A DNA stretch of 64,000 nucleotides, taken from the NCBI RefSeq assembly GCF_000718165.1, contig NZ_JOEY01000008.1:1-64000 (forward strand). The letters run 5' to 3'. Below, in pieces: positions 45,269 through 53,400 of this stretch (its first letter is position 1; every line of letters begins with the position of its first letter). The translations under genes and the position numbers were made by a program. The DNA is from Streptomyces fulvoviolaceus (GTDB taxonomy: Bacteria > Actinomycetota > Actinomycetes > Streptomycetales > Streptomycetaceae). Below the pieces are notes generated by a model. It was given only the letters and a program-made list of their open reading frames with translations. It was not told the origin of the DNA and did no database searches.

Positions 45269-45297
45269 TGAACCATCCGGACCCGACTGCTCGTCTA
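45269..45297 (+). promoter_or_regulatory. ECF-type promoter for the WXG-coiled-coil operon
   Basis: TGAACC (45269-45274) and CGTCTA (45292-45297) are spaced by 17 bases and lie 55 bases before ATG 45353. Elements and spacing are nearly identical to the divergent promoter at 45183-45211. Both are plausible targets of the ECF sigma factor at 48376-48951. Confidence 0.55.
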
Positions 45298-45352
45298 CAG
45301 GGCGGCTCGGCACCGACACGGGACCCGCCCGCTTCGAGGAAGGACGGCAGAC

Positions 45353-47605
45353 ATGGTGCGCATCTCCTACGACTACGACCTGATGACCTTCCTCGCCCGC
45401 CATCTTTGGCACCTCCGCGACGAACTGGACGTCACCTCGCAGTCGGACAAGACGTTCGCCGCCGGTGACATCGGCCCCCGCCGGGAGACCGCCGAGGCGC
45501 TGGAGGACTTCTACGGCGCCTGGAAGGGCTCGTTCAAAGAGGGCTGGCAGGCCATGACCGACCTCGGCAACCTGCTCGACAAGGCGGGCAAGGCCTTCTA
45601 CGACCAGGACGCCTCCCACGCCGCCGGCGCGGCCCAGCAGGTCACGTCCCAGGTCCGCGACGAGGCCACCCGGCAGAACGAGATACGCAAGCAGGCGCTG
45701 GACGGCAAACTCCGCGCGGACGAGGCCAGAAGACTGGAGGCCCGCTACAAGACCCAGCAGGCGCGCCTGAAGAAGGAACAGGACGCCCTGGTCGAGAAGC
45801 GGCGGAAGATCGACGAACAGACCGCGGCCCAGCAGAAGAGACAGGAAGAGCTCAACAAGGAGCAGGAGGAGCTCGCCGGGAGGCGGGAACCCCTGCTGAA
45901 GCAGCAGGACGAACTCCAGGCCAGGCAGCAGCAGCTCTGGCAGGAGGAGAAGGAACTCCTCAGGCAGCGCGAGGAGAAGCTCCAGGTCGCGCGCGACGAG
46001 CTGCAGAAGGATTACGAGGCCCTCCGTAAGGAACAGGAGCCCCTGCTGAAGCAGCAGGAGGAACTCGTGCGCAGGCAGCAGCAGCTCTGGGCGGACGAGA
46101 AGGCCCTCCGCGCGGAGCAGGACGCGGCCATGGAGAAGAAGGTCACCGCCCTCGAGCAGGAGCAGCAGGCCTACGACGGCAAGCAGGACGCCCTCCAGGA
46201 ACGGCAGGAAGCCCTCTGGCGGGAACGCGAGACCCTGCTGAGCAAGGACGATGCCACCCAGGCGGACCTCGACGCCTGGCAGCGGAAGCAGGACGCCCTG
46301 GGCAAGGAGCGGGACGCCCTGTGGGAGTCCGAGGGCAAGGGGCTCGCGGCACGGTGGGACGCCCTGGAGGCGGAACAGCGCGATCAGGAGAAGGCGTTCG
46401 ACCCGCTGAACGAGCGGCAGCGGCAACTCGACGACGAGCGGGATGCGCTGAGTCGCGCCCAGCAGCCCCTCTCCGAACGGCAGGACGAACTGCAGCAGAA
46501 GCAGAAGGACCTCTGGGCCCTGGAGCGGTCGACGCAGAAGGAGGTCGAGGACGCCCTGAGCGGGAAGCAGGACGCCCTCGACGCCGAACGCGCCGGCCTC
46601 CAGACGCGGCTGGACCCCCTGGACCAGGAGTCCGAGGACCTCCAGGCCCGCCAGAAGGAGCTGTGGGACGACCAGTCGGAGACCGACAAGGCGCAGACCG
46701 AGCTGACCGAGGAGGAGAAGCCCGTCCAGCAACGGCAGCAGGACCTCCAGGACAGCTTCGGCGAGGAGTACGACAAGCTGCGCGAGTGGGATCCGGATCG
46801 CGACGCCGACGTCGGCCGGCTCAGGGGAATGCGCGGTCAGCTGGACGATCTGCCCGACGAGGCATTCGTGCCCAAGGGCTACACCATCGAGGACGCCAAC
46901 AGCACCACCACGGTGTCGTACCAGCTCGACGCGAACGGTGAGATCAAGGTCGACAGCAACGGCGACCCCGTCGAGACGACGACCACCGTCACCAACAAGA
47001 ACACGGGGCTGAGTTACTCCGAGACGTACCACCAGTTGACGCGGGACGGTGACTCCGTGACGACGATCCGCAGCTCCGACGGCTCCGTCACCAAGATCTA
47101 CATGGACTCCGATCCCGAGGGGTCGCCCGACGGGTGGATGAAGCGCTACGTCACCGACGGGACCGGCCAGGACACCCTCCAGATCTGGACCAAGCGCCCG
47201 GACGGCGACTGGGAACTGACCATGGACAAGGAGGAGTACCTCAACTCCGCTGCGGGCAAGGAGGATCCCCAGCAGCGGCTGGACAGGCCCCCCGCGTATC
47301 TCACGGTTGAGAACCCGTTGGTCGACGCGGGCGGCCATCCTTCCGGCTCCACCGCTCCGGGGACGACGACCACGGTGCAGGAGGGCGTGACCCGGACCGA
47401 CTACACGGGCGCCGACGGCTCCGTCACCAAGGTCGTCACCAACGAGAACACCGGGACCCGCTTCGTCGCCGACGGCAGCAACGAGATCCAGGAGATCTGG
47501 CAGCGCGCCGAGGACGGCAGCTGGTACCTGAGGGAGTCCGTCACCCAGCACGAACGCAGCAGCGCCGAACCGCCTCTCGGAACCCTCGGCGAGAACTGGC
47601 GCTGA
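45353..47605 (+). CDS. WXG100-like head fused to long coiled coil and beta-rich tail
   Basis: The 750-residue protein has a helical-hairpin head with a true W-x-G (Trp57-Lys-Gly59 in DFYGAWKGSFKEGW). A Lys/Glu/Gln-rich coiled coil follows from about 110 to 500, with register repeats such as LLKQQDELQARQQQLWQEEK and ERQEALWRERETLL. A beta-rich C-terminus from about 520 reads STTTVSYQLDANGEIKVD, GLSYSETYHQLTRDGDSV and TKVVTNENTGTRFVADGSNE. No signal peptide or membrane segment is present. The head marks it as a secretion substrate or structural component of the type VII-like system. The strand-rich tail is similar in style to the giant protein's repeats. GGAAGGA precedes ATG 45353. Confidence 0.85.
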   Translation: MVRISYDYDLMTFLARHLWHLRDELDVTSQSDKTFAAGDIGPRRETAEALEDFYGAWKGSFKEGWQAMTDLGNLLDKAGKAFYDQDASHAAGAAQQVTSQVRDEATRQNEIRKQALDGKLRADEARRLEARYKTQQARLKKEQDALVEKRRKIDEQTAAQQKRQEELNKEQEELAGRREPLLKQQDELQARQQQLWQEEKELLRQREEKLQVARDELQKDYEALRKEQEPLLKQQEELVRRQQQLWADEKALRAEQDAAMEKKVTALEQEQQAYDGKQDALQERQEALWRERETLLSKDDATQADLDAWQRKQDALGKERDALWESEGKGLAARWDALEAEQRDQEKAFDPLNERQRQLDDERDALSRAQQPLSERQDELQQKQKDLWALERSTQKEVEDALSGKQDALDAERAGLQTRLDPLDQESEDLQARQKELWDDQSETDKAQTELTEEEKPVQQRQQDLQDSFGEEYDKLREWDPDRDADVGRLRGMRGQLDDLPDEAFVPKGYTIEDANSTTTVSYQLDANGEIKVDSNGDPVETTTTVTNKNTGLSYSETYHQLTRDGDSVTTIRSSDGSVTKIYMDSDPEGSPDGWMKRYVTDGTGQDTLQIWTKRPDGDWELTMDKEEYLNSAAGKEDPQQRLDRPPAYLTVENPLVDAGGHPSGSTAPGTTTTVQEGVTRTDYTGADGSVTKVVTNENTGTRFVADGSNEIQEIWQRAEDGSWYLRESVTQHERSSAEPPLGTLGENWR

Positions 47606-47615
47606 CCCCCCACGC

Positions 47616-47631
47616 GGGCGCCCAGGCGCCC
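47616..47631 (+). repeat. Short GC hairpin between coiled-coil gene and esx-like gene
   Basis: GGGCGCC (47616-47622) and GGCGCCC (47625-47631) form a 7-bp stem with a two-base loop in the 91-base gap. It has no U-tract and may adjust relative expression of the two genes. Confidence 0.35.
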
Positions 47632-47696
47632 CGCCCCGAAGCTCCCGCGCGCTCTTCCGGCGCCGCCGGGTCCATCAACAGAGATCGAGGTGCACC

Positions 47697-47996
47697 ATGC
47701 CCAAGAACGTCATCAACGACGAGGAAATCGAAGCCACCGCCAAGAAGCTCGACTCCGCGGTCAGCGACACCCTCGTCCCCCAGCTGTCCTCGCTGCAGGC
47801 CGAGGTCGAGAACCTGCTCCAGGGCGGCCTGCTACTGACGGCCACCAGCCCGAAGATGCAGACGTCCTACGCGAACTTCAACAAGTCGTTGACGGAGGCA
47901 GTGAACAACATCACGCAGTTCTCCAAGCAGTTCCGGGACGTCTGCAACGCGGTCAACAACCTCGACTCGCAGATCGCGGGCGGCATCCCCACCTGA
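47697..47996 (+). CDS. WXG100-family (EsxA-like) protein without the Trp, 99 aa
   Basis: This 99-residue protein has two predicted helices around a Gly turn: NDEEIEATAKKLDSAVSDTL, then ENLLQGGLLLTATSPKMQTS and YANFNKSLTEAVNNITQFSK. Size, acidic character and helix-turn-helix layout fit the WXG100/Esx family. The W-x-G at the turn is replaced by G-G-L, as seen in some partner (CFP-10- or EsxB-like) subunits. It lies just before a strong terminator and after the WXG-coiled-coil protein, which does have W-x-G, so the two may pair. GAGGTG precedes ATG 47697. Confidence 0.85.
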   Translation: MPKNVINDEEIEATAKKLDSAVSDTLVPQLSSLQAEVENLLQGGLLLTATSPKMQTSYANFNKSLTEAVNNITQFSKQFRDVCNAVNNLDSQIAGGIPT

Positions 47997-48011
47997 TCCA
48001 TCCGCAAGAGC

Positions 48012-48092
48012 GGGATGCCGGCCCCCAACTCCCCCTCCGTCGGCATCCCTTGTGCAGGGGCGTCGGTCCTTCCCCCCGGACCGGCGCCCCTG
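48012..48092 (+). terminator. Double hairpin terminator after the esx-like gene
   Basis: GGGATGCCG (48012-48020) pairs with CGGCATCCC (48041-48049). Immediately after, CAGGGGCGTCGGTCC (48055-48069) pairs with GGACCGGCGCCCCTG (48078-48092), a 15-bp stem with one G-U pair and an 8-base loop. No U-tract is present, as is normal in Streptomyces. It separates the secreted-protein transcript from the sigma factor operon. Confidence 0.7.
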
Positions 48093-48375
48093 TCCGCTTC
48101 CGGGGTGTGCCCAAATGTCCGAGGGCTGTCAGCCGCCTGTGACTCCTCCAGGACATCTACCGGCAAGGTTTCATCCTCATCAGTAACCTCAGGTTCTTCT
48201 CAGAAAGTCTTGAAACCTTCAGAACCGCTCATAGACTCCCAGCGGAACCTCACCTTCCACCCATGAACCGTGAGTTCCACCCCGGGTACCCGTGCTCAGC
48301 CCTGCCCAGCCAACGCCGCCGCCGCGGCGCCCGACCGGACCGGCTCAGAAGATCCATGCCGGCCCTGGGGGAACT
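48093..48375 (+). other. Non-coding region upstream of the sigma factor gene
   Basis: This region follows the double terminator. It contains GGAACC (48244-48249) and a CGTGAG (48269-48274) 19 bases later, which is a poor ECF promoter match. GGTTCT...AGAACC half-sites (48192-48197 and 48221-48226) are also present. No coding frame is credible. The promoter of the sigma operon should be here, but I cannot place it with confidence. Confidence 0.35.
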
Positions 48376-48951
48376 ATGAGAACGCCCACGCCCAGTACCG
48401 ACGTGTCCGGGAGAGCTCCGGACACCGGTGAGGCCCCGCCCTCCCACGACGGATCCATCCGCAGGCTCTACGAGGAACACCACGGTCCCCTGCTGCGCTA
48501 TGTGTCGAGCCTCATCCGGGGCGACCGCCAGCGGGCCGAGGACTTCGTCCAGGAAACCCTGGTACGCGCCTGGTTGAACACCGCGAACCAGCCCCCCGGC
48601 TGGTCACCGTCCCGGGCCTGGCTGATGAGGGTGGCACACAATCTGGTGATCGACTGGTCCCGGCGCGAACGGGTGCACACCGAGATCCAGCACGAACACT
48701 CGCTGGACAAGCACATCGAACCCGTGGACCCGATGAGCCAGGCCGTCCAGCGCCGCTTCATGGTCCACGCCCTCTCCCGGCTCTCGCACCCCCACCGTGA
48801 AGTGCTCTTCTACGTCTACGTCCTCGGCTGGACCGGTGCCGACGCCGCCAACGCCCTGGGCATTCCGCCAGGAACGGTGAAGTCCCGGACCCATCACGCG
48901 ATACGGGAGCTGCGCCGCCGGCACCCGGAGCACACCCTGGCAGCGGCATGA
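48376..48951 (+). CDS. ECF-type RNA polymerase sigma factor
   Basis: ATG 48376 (MRTPTPSTDVSG) follows GGGGGAAC; an upstream in-frame start is less likely. The 191-residue protein has region 2 at about 28-98 (RRLYEEHHGPLLRYVSSLI, RAEDFVQETLVRAWLNTA, AWLMRVAHNLVIDWSRRER). Region 4 is at about 133-183 (LSRLSHPHREVLFYVYVLGW, DAANALGIPPGTVKSRTHHA). There is no anti-sigma gene with a zinc-finger motif beside it. Instead its stop overlaps a single-pass membrane protein gene (ATGA). It probably drives the divergent secretion operons through the TGAAC-N17-CGTCT promoters and may be held by the membrane partner. Confidence 0.93.
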   Translation: MRTPTPSTDVSGRAPDTGEAPPSHDGSIRRLYEEHHGPLLRYVSSLIRGDRQRAEDFVQETLVRAWLNTANQPPGWSPSRAWLMRVAHNLVIDWSRRERVHTEIQHEHSLDKHIEPVDPMSQAVQRRFMVHALSRLSHPHREVLFYVYVLGWTGADAANALGIPPGTVKSRTHHAIRELRRRHPEHTLAAA

Positions 48952-50276
48952 CCGGGGCGACCGCGACGAGCCCCGGCCCGGCTCACGGCTCCGTCATCGC
49001 GCTCGGGAAGCCCGACGACTCCCTGCTCACGGTCATCATCGTGGCCGTGGTCGTCCTGCTGCTGCTCTTTCTGCTGCTGCGGCACGTGATCCGCAAGCGG
49101 GGCGGCTGGCGGCGTTTCCGGCGCGGCGTCGGCCGTGAACTGACCCTGACCCGGCGGGCGTTCGGCGAACCGCTGCGCACCTACCGCCGCCACCGTCGCG
49201 GCGTACGCGCCCTGACCCGTCAACTGTCCGACCCCCGGGGCGGCCTGTTCGTACGACGGCTGCTGGACGCGGCGGCAGCAGCTCTGGCCGATGCCCCGGG
49301 GGCCGTTCCCCACACCGTACGGACGGAACCCGGACTCGCCGCCGTGCAGATCGCCGCCCGCCCGCTGCCCGAACCGCCCGCCCCCTGGGAGACGTCCGAC
49401 GAGGCAGGCCCGCAGTGCTGGGAGCTTCCCCTGACGGAGGAGGACGCGCTGCCCCACGCACAGCCCCGTGCCGGTGCGCACGTCCGTCCGCTGCCGGTCG
49501 CGGTCGGCATGGCGGACGACGCGTGCGTCCACCTCGATCTGACCGCCGGACCACGGCTGATCACCGTCGAGGGCGACACCGCCGCCCGGGCCCGGCTGCT
49601 CCAGGCGCTGGCCGCACAGCTGGACCGGCCCGGCAGCGGAGCCTCGGTCACCGTCGCGGACGGGGTCCATCCGCAGTACCGGGGAGAGCGGCTCGACACC
49701 GTCCTGCGGGAGCTGGAAGAGGCGGCCGAGGAGCACCGGGAGACCGGAGGGGGCGGTGAGTTCGACGAGTCCGGCCACGCCGCCACGACCGTGGTCATCT
49801 GTGCCGCCCCGGGCCCGGAGCAGGCGCGGCGGCTGAGCGCCCTCGCCGCCTCGGGTGCCGTCGTCTGCCTGGCCGACGGCCGGGTGGCGGGCCACAGCTG
49901 GGCCCTGCGGGTCGACGGACGCGGCCGGGTGGTCGCGCCCGAGCTGGGCCTTGACGCGGACTCGGCTCCGCTGGGCAGAGCCGTCGCCGCCGCCGTCCGC
50001 GCGGACCGCCGCCGGCTGCGCCGCGCATCGGCCCCGCGCCGGGGCGCACCCACTCCGCCGCGGCCCCGCATCCCGGAACGCGGGCCGCGGGAACTCGAGG
50101 AGACCTGGGCACTCGAGGAAGCCGAGGCCCTCCGGGAGGAGGTGCCGGAGCCCACCCTCCAGGCCACGGCCCCCACCCGGACCATCGCCGGATCCGACCT
50201 GCTCGCCGAACCGACCGCCGCCGGGGACCGCACCACCGCGGCCTCCTCCGGCACACGAGAGGACCCGGGCGTCTAG
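48948..50276 (+). CDS. Single-pass membrane protein with a degenerate NTPase-like cytosolic domain
   Basis: The 442-residue protein has one membrane segment at about 26-46 (LLTVIIVAVVVLLLLFLLL) followed by a basic stretch (RKRGGWRRFRRG), so most of it is cytosolic. The middle reads LDLTAGPRLITVEGDTAARA, LLQALAAQLDRP, TTVVICAAPGPEQARRLSAL and SGAVVCLADG, the rhythm of an ASCE NTPase with no Walker lysine. I do not recognise a named family. It starts inside the last codon of the sigma gene and precedes the EssC-like gene. That fits either an anti-sigma function or a membrane adaptor for the secretion ATPase. Confidence 0.75.
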   Translation: MTGATATSPGPAHGSVIALGKPDDSLLTVIIVAVVVLLLLFLLLRHVIRKRGGWRRFRRGVGRELTLTRRAFGEPLRTYRRHRRGVRALTRQLSDPRGGLFVRRLLDAAAAALADAPGAVPHTVRTEPGLAAVQIAARPLPEPPAPWETSDEAGPQCWELPLTEEDALPHAQPRAGAHVRPLPVAVGMADDACVHLDLTAGPRLITVEGDTAARARLLQALAAQLDRPGSGASVTVADGVHPQYRGERLDTVLRELEEAAEEHRETGGGGEFDESGHAATTVVICAAPGPEQARRLSALAASGAVVCLADGRVAGHSWALRVDGRGRVVAPELGLDADSAPLGRAVAAAVRADRRRLRRASAPRRGAPTPPRPRIPERGPRELEETWALEEAEALREEVPEPTLQATAPTRTIAGSDLLAEPTAAGDRTTAASSGTREDPGV

Positions 50277-50406
50277 GAGGGGCCCAAGCCCCCGAGCCCC
50301 TGAAGTCGGTTTCGGGCCCCGGGCCCTGAACCGACGCCCGCCCTCCACAACGCACCGCGAACACCGCCTCCAACCACCCGTCCCCGGACCACCCCCAAGG
50401 CGAGAC

Positions 50407-53400
50407 GTGAAACTCCTCATCACCACCGTCGCCGACGGCGACCCCGCCGGCCGCCAGGACGTACTGCTCTCCGCGTCCGGCGGCACCCCCGTCGAGGACG
50501 TCGCCGCGCACCTGGCCCAGCTGCGCACGGGCGACACCGACGAGACCGGGACGCCACTGCCCCTCCCGGGACCGGCCCCGGCCTGCTATCTGGGCGACGA
50601 GCCCCTCGCCCCCGGCACCCCGCTGGCCGCCACCCGCCTCATGGACGGCAGCGTCCTCGCCCTCGGCGCCCCGCGGCCCCCCTCCCCCACCGCCTACGGC
50701 CCCGAGCGCGACGCCATGCCGCAGCCGCACCGGGTGGACCACTCACCGGTGGTGGAACTCCAGGTGGTGGGCGGCCCGGACGCCGGACGGGTGTACCCGC
50801 TCGGCCTCGGCACCCACGGCGTCGGCCCGCTTCAGGACGCGGCCGTCCCGCTCGAAGGCCGGGGCATGCCGGGCGAGGGCATCCGGGTGACCGTACGCCC
50901 GGACGGATCGGCCATCGTGGAACTCCCCGAGGGCGGCCCCGCGCGGCTGTCCGTACCGGAGCCGCCGGAGCACCGGGGCAGGCCCAACACCCCGCTGCTG
51001 CCGCTCGCGGAACAGGACGAGGAAGACGCCGAGCCCGAGGAGGTGTCCGACGGCAGCGCGGAACTCCCCGACGGCTGGGGGCTCTGGTCCGTCGGTGCGG
51101 AGCTGTCCGTCGGCGAGTATCTGCTGCGGCTGGCCGAGCCGACCCCCAGGGACGCCGCGGTGGTGCCGTCCGAGGGCGGCGGCAGCCTGGACTACAACCG
51201 GCCGCCGCGCATGCTGCCGCATCTGGCGCCCGAGCGGTTCCGACTGCCCGGACCGCCCGACCCTCCCGCGCGCAGGCCGATCCCGCTGCTGGTGGCCCTC
51301 GCCCCGATGGTCTTCGGCGTCTCCATGATGCTTTTCATGAACTCGTACTTCTATCTGATCTTCATGTTCATGTCGCCCGCGCTGATGGCCGCGAACTACG
51401 TCAGCGGGCGACGGCAGGCCCGCAAGGACTACGAGGAGAAGTCCAGCGTCTACCGGCAGCGCCGCGCCTCGCTGGAGGAGGACGTCCGGCAGAAGATCGC
51501 CACCGAGCGGCAGCTGCGCACCGACAGCGCGCCCGACCCGGCGGTGGCCGGGCTGTGGGCGGTCGGCCCCGGCCGCCGGCTGTGGGAACGGCGCCGCGGC
51601 GACCCGGACCACCTGGCGCTGCGCATCGGCACCGCACCGCAGCCGTCCCTGCTCGGTATCGACGACACCGCCCGCGAGGACAACCACACCGCCGTGCACT
51701 GGACGATCCCGGACGCCCCGGTCGGCGTGGACCTGGTCGACAGCGGCGTGGTGGGTCTGGCCGGCGCGACCGGCCCGGTCCAGGCCCTGGCCCGCTGGAT
51801 GACGGCCCAGGCCGCGGTCCTGCACACCCCGCGCGACCTGCGGATCGTCATCCTCACCGACAAGGCCTCGCAGGACTCCTGGCACTGGGCGCGCTGGCTG
51901 CCCCACTCCCGGGACGGCCTGCCCGGCACGCGTGGCGGCGCCGTCACCCTGATCGGCAACGACCCGGAGACGGTGGCCAACCGGGTTGCCGAACTGGTCT
52001 CCACCCTGCGCACCCGCCAGCGGGCGGCCGAGTCCACCATGAGCAAGGCGCTGCTGAGCGAACCTGACGTCCTGGTGGTGATGGACGGCGCCCGGCGCCT
52101 GCGTGACGTACCCGGCGTGGTCTCGATCCTCAAGGAAGGCCCGGCCGTCCGGATCTTCCCGCTCTGCCTCGACCAGGAGGAACGCCTCCTGCCGGAGGAG
52201 TGCAGCGCCGTGGTCCGCCACGAGAACCACCGGCTGACCCTGTGCCGCACCGGACAGCCCGACGTCCCCGACATCCGGCCGGACCTGGTCGAGCCGGACT
52301 GGTGCGAGCGCGTGGCCCGGGGCATCGCCCCGATCCGCGACGTCACCCCGGACGCCTCCGAGGGTCTGCCCGCCAAGGTGGGACTGCTGGAACTCCTCGG
52401 TCTGCCACAGCCGAGCGCCGAGCACGTCGCCGCCCGCTGGGCACAGCGGCCGGCGTCCACCGGCGTCCTGCTGGGCGCCGGCTATGACGGACCGGTCGCC
52501 TTCGACCTGGTGAAGGACGGTCCGCACGGCCTGGTGGCGGGAACCACCGGATCCGGCAAGTCCGAACTGCTGCAGACCTTCGTGGCCGCGCTCGCCGCGG
52601 TCAACCGGCCGGACGAGCTGACGTTCGTCCTGGTCGACTACAAGGGCGGCAGCGCCTTCAAGGACTGCGTGGACCTGCCGCACACCCTGGGCATGGTCAC
52701 CGACCTCGACAGCCATCTGGTGCAGCGCGCGCTGACCTCGCTGGCGGCCGAACTCACCAGACGCGAGCACATACTGGCCGATGCCGGCGCCAAGGACCTG
52801 CCCGAGTACCAGGGCATGCGCCGCCGCAGCCCCGAGCTGGTGCCCATGCCCCGGCTGGTGATCATCATCGACGAGTTCGCCACCCTGTACCGGGAGATCC
52901 CGGACTTCATCCCCGGCCTGGTGAGCATCGCCCAGCGCGGCCGTTCCCTGGGCATCCATCTGATCCTGGCCACCCAGCGCCCGGCCGGAGTGGTCAACTC
53001 CGACATCCGGGCCAACACCAATCTACGGATCGCGCTGCGGGTCACGGACTCCTCCGAGAGCCAGGACGTCATCGACACCAAGGACGCCGTCAGCATCTCC
53101 GCGGCCACCCCCGGCCGCGCGCTCGCCCGCCTCGGCCACGGCACCGTCGTACCCTTCCAGACCGCCTACGCCAGCACTCCCCTGCCCGGCGCGAAGCCCT
53201 CCCTGGACACCAAGGAGCAGCAGCCCGTGGAGGAGTCCCGCATATGGGGCACCGAACTCCACTGGCAGCGCCTCGGCCGCGCCGCAGGCCTGCCCGGCAC
53301 GTCCGAGTCGGAGCCCGGCGGCGAGACCTCGGCGGACATGGCGGCCGACGACGTCCCCACCGACCTCAACGCGCTGGTGGAGGCGCTGTCCGAGGCGACA

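Noticed and set aside
48244..48274. Autoregulatory ECF promoter before the sigma gene (GGAACC ... CGTGAG)
   Set aside because: Spacing is 19 bases and the -10 differs from the matched 17-base promoters at 45183-45297, so the evidence is too weak to call it.
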